The position numbers and the translations under genes are program-made. The notes below the pieces were generated by a model that worked only from the letters and a program-made list of their open reading frames with translations, was not told the DNA's origin and did no database searches. From Paraplanobispora takensis (GTDB taxonomy: Bacteria; Actinomycetota; Actinomycetes; Streptosporangiales; Streptosporangiaceae): DNA of 36,450 nt. Location of the stretch: the NCBI RefSeq assembly GCF_016863195.1, contig NZ_BOOK01000073.1:1-36450 (forward strand), in the 5' to 3' direction. This document shows, piece after piece, positions 31,602-36,450 of this stretch; position 1 is the first letter of the stretch, and each line of letters opens with the position of its first letter.

Positions 31602-33059
31602 CTATTCGCCGATGTAGTGCATGACGTGCTTGACGCGCAGGTAGTCGTGCAGACCGAAGACCGACAGGTCCTTGCCGTAGCCGGAGTGCTTGAACCCGCC
31701 GTGCGGCATCTCGGACACGAACGGGATGTGGGTGTTGACCCACACCACGCCGAAGTCCAGCTTCTTCGACATCCGCATCGCCCTGCCGTGGTCGGAGGTC
31801 CACACCGAACCCGACAGACCGTACTTGACGCCGTTGGCCTTGGCGACCGCGTCGGCCTCGTCGGAGAACGTCTGGACGGTGATGACCGGGCCGAAGACCT
31901 CGTTCTGCACCATCTCGTCGTCCTGCTGGAGGCCGTCGACGACGGTCGGGGCGAAGAAGTAGCCCTTGTCGCCGATCCGGTGGCCGCCGGTCAGGACCTT
32001 GGCGTGACCGGGGACCCGCTCGAAGAAGCCGGCGACGCGCTCCAGCTGGCCGGCGTTGTTGAGCGGGCCGTACAGCGCCTCCTCGTCCGAGAGGTCGCCG
32101 GTCCTGGTGTTCGCGGCGGCCTCGACGAGCGCGGCGGCGAACTCGTCGTGGACGTTCTCGTGGACCAGCACGCGGCAGGCGGCGGTGCAGTCCTGGCCGG
32201 CGTTGTACAGGCCCGCGGTGGCGATGGCCTCGGCGGCGGCCTTGAGGTCCTTGACGTCGTCGAAGACGACGACCGGGGCCTTGCCGCCGAGCTCCAGGTG
32301 GACCCGCTTGAGGTCGTCGGCCGCGCTCTTGGCCACGGCCATGCCCGCGCCGACCGAGCCGGTGATCGCGACCATCGCGGCGGTCGGGTGGCCCACGACC
32401 AGGGCGCCGGTCTCGCGGTCGCCGACGACGACGTTGAAGACGCCCTTCGGCAGCACCTCACCCATGATCTCGGCCAGCTTGACCGTGGAGACCGGGGTGG
32501 TGTCGGACGGCTTGAGCACGACGGTGTTGCCCGCGGCCAGCGCCGGGGCGATCTTCCACACGGCCATCATCATCGGGTAGTTCCACGGCGTGACCTGGCC
32601 CACGACGCCGATCGGCTCGTGCCGGATGACGGAGGTGTGGTCGGCCAGGAACTCGCCCGAGGTCGGTCCCTCAAGGGTGCGGGCGGCGCCGGCGAAGAAG
32701 CGGAAGTGGTCGGCGGCCACCGGCGTCTCGTCCTCGGCCATGCGGGCACGCGGCTTGCCGGTGTTGCGGCACTCGGCCTCGTTCAGCTCCTCGGCCCGCG
32801 CCTCGATCGCGTCGGCGACCTTCAGCAGCAGGTTGGCGCGTTCGCCCGGCGTGGTCTGGCTCCAGCTCTCGAACGCGGCGGCCGCGGCGGCGTAGGCCGC
32901 CTCGACGTCCTCCGCGCCGGAGATCGGCGCCCGGAGGTAGGCCTCTCCGGTGCACGGGTCGATGACGTCGGAGAACCTGGCACTCTTGGCGTCCGCCAAC
33001 TCGCCGTTGACGTAGTTTCGAAGACGGGTGAGCTCAGAGTTCTCAACCGGGGTGGTCAT
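31602..33059 (-). CDS. gamma-aminobutyraldehyde dehydrogenase
   Basis: This 485-residue aldehyde dehydrogenase is expected to oxidise 4-aminobutanal, formed from putrescine, to GABA with NAD. Motifs: PWNYPMMMAVWKIAPALAAGN (cofactor and Asn site, about 158-178), GSVGAGMAVAK, the general-base Glu in LELGGKAPVVV (about 257), and the nucleophile Cys291 in NAGQDCTAACRV. The C-terminal MPHGGFKHSGYGKDLS followed by LHDYLRVKHVMHYIGE closely fits the gamma-aminobutyraldehyde group (PatD/PuuC-like). The ATG at 33059 has an ideal AGGAGG. The open frame beyond it to 33236 is not family-like. It is the first gene of the polyamine operon and divergent from an Lrp-type regulator. Confidence 0.92.
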   Translation of the reverse strand: MTTPVENSELTRLRNYVNGELADAKSARFSDVIDPCTGEAYLRAPISGAEDVEAAYAAAAAAFESWSQTTPGERANLLLKVADAIEARAEELNEAECRNTGKPRARMAEDETPVAADHFRFFAGAARTLEGPTSGEFLADHTSVIRHEPIGVVGQVTPWNYPMMMAVWKIAPALAAGNTVVLKPSDTTPVSTVKLAEIMGEVLPKGVFNVVVGDRETGALVVGHPTAAMVAITGSVGAGMAVAKSAADDLKRVHLELGGKAPVVVFDDVKDLKAAAEAIATAGLYNAGQDCTAACRVLVHENVHDEFAAALVEAAANTRTGDLSDEEALYGPLNNAGQLERVAGFFERVPGHAKVLTGGHRIGDKGYFFAPTVVDGLQQDDEMVQNEVFGPVITVQTFSDEADAVAKANGVKYGLSGSVWTSDHGRAMRMSKKLDFGVVWVNTHIPFVSEMPHGGFKHSGYGKDLSVFGLHDYLRVKHVMHYIGE

Positions 33060-33088
33060 CGTCGACCTCCTAGAGCATGGGGGCTGAG

Positions 33089-33125
33089 TTGTCGCGACTC
33101 TTACAGAGCAACAGGCTCGCGACAA
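33089..33125 (-). promoter_or_regulatory. inverted repeat over the dehydrogenase-pot operon promoter
   Basis: TTGTCGCGA (33089-33097) and TCGCGACAA (33117-33125) are perfect arms with a 19-base spacer. On the minus strand the first arm supplies TTGTCG as a possible -35 and TAAGAG lies 16 bases on, so a bound protein would cover the promoter. The Lrp-type regulator opposite is the obvious candidate, which is inference. Confidence 0.5.
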
Positions 33126-33165
33126 GGGATTTCGTTGTGAAGATACCAAATTGCTACGGAATCGC

Positions 33166-33193
33166 TTGACAGAGCGGTCAGAACTGACAACAT
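33166..33193 (+). promoter_or_regulatory. promoter of the Lrp-type regulator
   Basis: TTGACA (33166-33171) and CAACAT (33188-33193) with a 16-base spacer form a plausible housekeeping promoter. The leader to the ATG at 33254 would be about 54 bases. Confidence 0.5.
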
Positions 33194-33214
33194 GTCGCAT
33201 CGGAGATGCAACAT
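33192..33214. promoter_or_regulatory. imperfect dyad overlapping the Lrp-type promoter
   Basis: ATGTCGCATC (33192-33201) and GATGCAACAT (33205-33214) pair except for one position. The dyad overlaps the -10 and start region of the regulator, which suits autorepression. Confidence 0.45.
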
Positions 33215-33253
33215 GACGGCTACAGCCCCGAAACATGACGCCAGGGAGCGCGG

Positions 33254-33748
33254 ATGACGACGCCGCCCAAGGTCCGCCGTGACACCGACGCCAAGTCCGG
33301 CACCGTCGTCCTCGACGAGATCTCCAAGCGGATCATCGAGGAGCTGCAGTCCGACGGGCGCAAGCCGTACGCGGCGATCGGCAAGGCCGTGGGCCTGTCC
33401 GAGGCCGCCGTCCGCCAGCGGGTCCAGCGCCTGCTCGACGCGGGCGTCATGCAGATCGTCGCGGTCACCGACCCGCTGACCCTGGGCTTCTCCCGCCAGG
33501 CGATGATCGGCATCAAGTGCGAGGGCGACCTGGAAGAGGTGGCCGACGAGCTGTCGGCCATCGCGGAGATCGACTATGTCGTGCTGACCGCCGGGTCCCT
33601 CGACATCATGGTCGAGGTGGTGTGCGAGAGCGACCAGCACCTGCTGGAGATCCTGGGCAAGATCCGCGCCATCCCGACCGTGCGCGCGACCGAGACGTTC
33701 GTCTATCTCAAGCTGCACAAGCAGACCTACTCCTGGGGCACCCGCTGA
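33254..33748 (+). CDS. Lrp/AsnC-family transcriptional regulator
   Basis: This 164-residue regulator has an N-terminal helix-turn-helix (about residues 20-68: LDEISKRIIEELQSDGRKPYAAIGKAVGLSEAAVRQRVQRLLDAG, given here in its key parts DEIS, RKPYAAIG and SEAAVRQRV). The C-terminal RAM/AsnC sensor domain includes VLTAGSLDIMVEVVCESDQHLLEIL. Such proteins form octamers and sense amino acids. GGGAG lies five bases before the ATG. It is divergent from the aldehyde dehydrogenase-polyamine transporter operon and probably controls it. In many actinomycetes a regulator of this type sits in the same place, which supports the assignment. The effector is unknown. Confidence 0.92.
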   Translation: MTTPPKVRRDTDAKSGTVVLDEISKRIIEELQSDGRKPYAAIGKAVGLSEAAVRQRVQRLLDAGVMQIVAVTDPLTLGFSRQAMIGIKCEGDLEEVADELSAIAEIDYVVLTAGSLDIMVEVVCESDQHLLEILGKIRAIPTVRATETFVYLKLHKQTYSWGTR

Positions 33749-33769
33749 CGCACCCGCGGGATTCCCGCC

Positions 33770-33797
33770 GAGACCCTCCGGGGCGCCCGGCGGTCTC
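33770..33797. terminator. bidirectional hairpin between Lrp-type and DivIVA-like genes
   Basis: Stem GAGACC (33770-33775) with GGTCTC (33792-33797), and an inner stem CCGGG (33778-33782) with CCCGG (33786-33790). It lies between convergent genes and overlaps the stop codon of the leftward one. Confidence 0.65.
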
Positions 33798-34794
33798 ATC
33801 GGCCGAGGTGTTCTTCCAGGACCCCGGCCATCTCCGCGAGGAACGCGTCCACCTGGCCCACGGAGTAGCCGGGCTTGAACATGACCGTGGCGAACCTGGC
33901 CTCCCGCACGTCCCCGGGCGTGAGCGGCTGCTCGGTGGTCCCGCGCAGGGTCGCCACGAGCCGGTCGAGGAAGACGTCGACCTCTCCCTCGTTGTAGCCC
34001 ATGCCCAGCCGCCCGGGCCGGAAGGCGACCTGCTCCACCCTGAGCGCCTGCCGCTCGCGCTCGGCGAGCGTGATGCCGACCGGCATCGGAGGCTTGGGCC
34101 AGGGGTCGAGCGGCCGTTCCTCGTACGACTGCTCCTGGTACGGCTGCTCCCGATGGGGCTGTTCCCGGTGCGGCTCCTGGTGGGACTGCTGGTGGGGCTG
34201 TTCCTGGAGCGGCTCCTGATGCGACTCCTGGAACGGCTCCCGGTACGGCTCCTCCTCGGCGGGTCCCTCCGCTCCGGCGGCGTGCTCCTCGCCGCCGTGC
34301 GCCACGGCCGCCCGCCCCTCGTCGGCGGGGCCGTCCCCGCGCGCCGGCTCGGCGCCCACGGCCGCCGGGGGCCGCGCCGCGACGGGACCCGGCCGCTCCG
34401 GTGCGACGGGACCGGGACCGGGTCGCTCCGGTGCGGCGAGATCGGGATCGGGCCAGCCGGGCGAGGGTGTCCCGGACGCGACGGAGCGCGCCACGCCGTT
34501 CCCCGATCCGGGCGGGGAGGTCCGAGTCGCCACCGTCCGCGCCTGCGCCGCGTGCAGCTCCGCGAACCTGGTCTCCACCGCCACGATGAAGGCCTCCAGC
34601 GCGAAGTCCACCGCGGTCTCGTTGTAGCCGCCCAGTTTGGTGCGGAAGCGCGCGTCGCGGATCTCGTCGGCGGTGATCGGCTCTCCGACCAGCGTGCCCC
34701 GGCCGAGGGTGCCCTCGATGCGACGGATCAGTGCGTCCACCTGGTCCGGGTCATATCCGGAACGCACGCCCAGCACCCGTGGAAAGCGGTTCAA
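33796..34794 (-). CDS. DivIVA-domain-like protein with four repeated motifs
   Basis: This 332-residue protein has four copies of a short DivIVA-like motif in two pairs. The first pair is GYDPDQVDALIRRIEGTL and GYNETAVDFALEAFIVAV near the N-terminus. The second is GYNEGEVDVFLDRLVATL and GYSVGQVDAFLAEMAGVL near the C-terminus. Each is followed by a DEIRDARF or DVREARF segment. The middle (about 85-230) is low complexity: Pro/Ala-rich, then a Gln/Glu/His/Pro repeat (EPHREQPHREQPYQEQ). DivIVA-type domains usually mark polar growth and division sites, but the long coiled coil of true DivIVA is absent and the role is unknown. AAAGGA lies nine bases before the TTG at 34794. An ATG at 34827 would add 11 residues without a ribosome site. 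Confidence 0.75.
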   Translation of the reverse strand: MNRFPRVLGVRSGYDPDQVDALIRRIEGTLGRGTLVGEPITADEIRDARFRTKLGGYNETAVDFALEAFIVAVETRFAELHAAQARTVATRTSPPGSGNGVARSVASGTPSPGWPDPDLAAPERPGPGPVAPERPGPVAARPPAAVGAEPARGDGPADEGRAAVAHGGEEHAAGAEGPAEEEPYREPFQESHQEPLQEQPHQQSHQEPHREQPHREQPYQEQSYEERPLDPWPKPPMPVGITLAERERQALRVEQVAFRPGRLGMGYNEGEVDVFLDRLVATLRGTTEQPLTPGDVREARFATVMFKPGYSVGQVDAFLAEMAGVLEEHLGR

Positions 34795-34952
34795 AACCCC
34801 GCGTCCTTTCCATTCCCTGTGTGACATCTCATTCTGAAGGGCCGTACCCGGTAAAGCGAGTAACGGTGACGGCTCGATCCGGCGACGACAACGATCACAG
34901 TGGCGACGGCGGGGACGTCTCCGGCGGGACAGCGGCGCCGATCACGGCGAGG

Positions 34953-34958
34953 TAGGGT
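34953..34958 (+). promoter_or_regulatory. -10 element of a near-leaderless ABC gene
   Basis: TAGGGT ends nine bases before the ATG at 34968, so transcription should start within a few bases of it. There is no ribosome site. The -35 region is not clear. Confidence 0.5.
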
Positions 34959-34967
34959 GGCGGACCT

Positions 34968-35678
34968 ATGCGGCTCTCCGAGGTGTCCTTCCGATACTCC
35001 CGCCGCGGCCCGTGGATCCTCCAGGACGTCGAACTCGCGCTCGGCGCCGGGTCCGTCGTGGAGGTCACCGGCCGCAACGGGGCCGGCAAGTCGACGCTCC
35101 TGCGCCTGCTGGCCGGGATCGTCCCCCCGACCCGGGGCGCGATCACCGACCGGCCCCCGGTCGTCGGCTACGCCCCCGACGTCTTCCCCGTCGACCAGCC
35201 GTTCACCGTCTCCGCCTACCTCGCGCAGATGTCCCGGATCCGGGGCGTGCCGGCCGCCTCCGGTACGGCCCTGGCCGAGCGGCTGAACGCCTCCCACCTG
35301 CTCGGCCAGCCGCTCGGCGACCTGTCCAAGGGCAGCGCGCAGAAGGTGGGGCTGATCCAGTCGCTGCTGGCGCCGCCCGGCCTGCTGATCCTCGACGAGC
35401 CGTTCTCCGGCCTCGACGAGCAGACCAGGACCGAGCTTCCGCAGATCATCGAGGAGGTCGCCTCCGCCGGCGGCGCCGTCGTGGTCAGCGACCACCAGAA
35501 CCAGCTGCGCAGCTTCCCCGGCGCCGATCACTGGCTGGTCGAGGAGGGCGCGGTCGCCGCCCGGAACGGCGAGCGGGTGCGGCGCACGGTCATCGAGGTG
35601 ATCGTCGAGGCCGACGACGCCGACGAGGTCGAACAGAAGCTCCGCGCCGACGGCTACACCACCAGGCGGGCCACATGA
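34968..35678 (+). CDS. ABC transporter ATP-binding protein
   Basis: This 236-residue single-domain ATPase shows Walker A GRNGAGKST (about 35-43), a Q-loop region GYAPDVFPVDQPFTV, Walker B LLILDEPFSGLD (about 141-152) and the switch His in VVSDHQNQ. The signature motif is degenerate: LSKGSAQKV in place of LSGGQ. This form is seen in several small exporter and CcmA-like ATPases. The closing 40 residues (TVIEVIVEADDADEVEQKL) form a small extra domain. It is coupled to the membrane protein that follows, and together they form a two-component transporter with unknown cargo. Confidence 0.88.
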   Translation: MRLSEVSFRYSRRGPWILQDVELALGAGSVVEVTGRNGAGKSTLLRLLAGIVPPTRGAITDRPPVVGYAPDVFPVDQPFTVSAYLAQMSRIRGVPAASGTALAERLNASHLLGQPLGDLSKGSAQKVGLIQSLLAPPGLLILDEPFSGLDEQTRTELPQIIEEVASAGGAVVVSDHQNQLRSFPGADHWLVEEGAVAARNGERVRRTVIEVIVEADDADEVEQKLRADGYTTRRAT

Positions 35679-35722
35679 GGCGCGGCGGCGCGGACGCGCT
35701 CCGCGGCGCGAGGAGACCTTCG

Positions 35723-36394
35723 GTGATCCGTCTCACGCGGTTCAAACTGGCCGCCTACGCCAGGTCCCACCGGTTGCTGCAGCCGGTGATCGGGCTGTTC
35801 ACGATGATGCTGATCTTCTACTCGTCGGTGATCCCCGACGGCAAGCAGCTGACCTCCTACGCCGACTCGGCCGGGCTGCTGATCGTCGTCTTCGCCTGGG
35901 CCGCCCGGGGCCTGCTCGACACCGAGCCCGCGGCGCAGCGGCTGATCTCGATGACCGCGGCCGGGAGCCCCCGCAAGGAGATCGGCGCCGGACTGCTGGC
36001 GGCGCTGACCGTCAACCTCGGCCTGGCGGCGATCGCGATCGCCCTGCCGCTGATCCACGGCTTCGCCGCCGTCCCTCCGGCCGGCGACATCGCCAGAGGC
36101 GTCGTGCTACACCTGCTCGGCCTCGGCGCCGGCACCGCCCTCGGCGCGCTGACCAGCAAGCCGATCATGCCCTCCCCCGCCACGTCGATGCTGGTTCTGT
36201 TCGGCGGCTACGTGATGCTGCTGCTGATCAGCCTCACCCCGATCGGCTCGTTCACCGTGCCGGTCATGCCCTGGATGCGCGCGGCCAACGCCGGCACCCT
36301 CGACGAGATCCTGCTGCCCGTCACGGCCGCCACTCTCCTGTGGTCCGCCGCCGGCGCCCTCGCCTACCTCCGCCTCCGCCGTACCCGCCCCTAG
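35723..36394 (+). CDS. ABC transporter membrane subunit (hypothetical permease)
   Basis: This 223-residue membrane protein has about six hydrophobic segments, for example LLQPVIGLFTMMLIFYSS, LLIVVFAWAARGLL, LLAALTVNLGLAAIAIALPL and MLVLFGGYVMLLLISL. It has no known motif beyond that; its place after the ATPase identifies it as the likely permease. The GTG at 35723 follows AGGAG with a seven-base spacer. The ATG at 35675 is in the same frame, overlaps the ATPase stop as ATGA and would add 16 Arg/Gly-rich residues; either could be used. After it, 36395-36450 holds only a short AAGAT/ATCTT hairpin and no gene. Confidence 0.78.
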   Translation: MIRLTRFKLAAYARSHRLLQPVIGLFTMMLIFYSSVIPDGKQLTSYADSAGLLIVVFAWAARGLLDTEPAAQRLISMTAAGSPRKEIGAGLLAALTVNLGLAAIAIALPLIHGFAAVPPAGDIARGVVLHLLGLGAGTALGALTSKPIMPSPATSMLVLFGGYVMLLLISLTPIGSFTVPVMPWMRAANAGTLDEILLPVTAATLLWSAAGALAYLRLRRTRP

Positions 36395-36450
36395 AAGATC
36401 ACTGAAAATCTTGGCGTGCCGTGGGCTGGGCTGGATCGTCAGGCGGGCTT

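Overview
The window is 36,450 bases of very GC-rich chromosomal DNA. Third codon positions are almost all G or C, GTG starts are common, many leaders are short or absent, and regulators of the SARP, LacI, Lrp and COG2345 types are present. Together these point to a filamentous actinomycete. A Streptosporangiales-like host is my inference from gene content, not something proven here. I see no tRNA, rRNA, CRISPR array, insertion sequence or phage gene. The 29 genes supported are all intact, and no gene-free gap exceeds 300 bases.

Layout. (1) 1-1091: a soluble acyl-ACP desaturase behind an 18-bp palindrome. (2) 1141-5868: a leftward set of DoxX-like membrane protein, FAD/NAD ferredoxin-type reductase, probable secreted or lipoprotein, and MFS transporter, with a divergent COG2345-type regulator. 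(3) 5962-9879: an Rph-like ATP-dependent dikinase/phosphotransferase and a secreted GH19 chitinase, followed by two strong hairpins. (4) 10134-15422: a fructose-type (FrcBCA-like) sugar ABC transporter with LacI regulator, and a divergent PfkB sugar kinase. Two back-to-back 16-bp palindromes lie between the two promoters. (5) 15592-17478: propionyl-CoA synthetase behind a CCAAGCGCTTGG palindrome. (6) 17639-23665: a BBE-type flavin oxidase divergent from a GNAT acetyltransferase that is translationally coupled to a 1223-residue AfsR-like SARP regulator. Each of the two divergent promoters carries an 11-bp-period direct heptamer repeat of the kind SARP proteins bind. (7) 23745-25901: a DUF418 membrane protein and a dienelactone-hydrolase-like enzyme. 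(8) 25969-33748: polyamine uptake and breakdown, with a PuuB-like amine oxidase, a PotABCD-type transporter, gamma-aminobutyraldehyde dehydrogenase and a divergent Lrp/AsnC regulator. (9) 33796-36394: a protein with four DivIVA-like motifs and a small two-gene ABC exporter.

How the parts work together. Regions 4 and 8 are complete import-plus-first-step catabolic modules under local regulators. Region 6 looks like a small self-regulating circuit in which a SARP regulator controls its own operon and a divergent oxidase. It is the best candidate here for something undescribed. Several proteins also carry in-frame tandem-repeat insertions in linkers (GNAT, sugar ABC ATPase, SARP, DivIVA-like protein).
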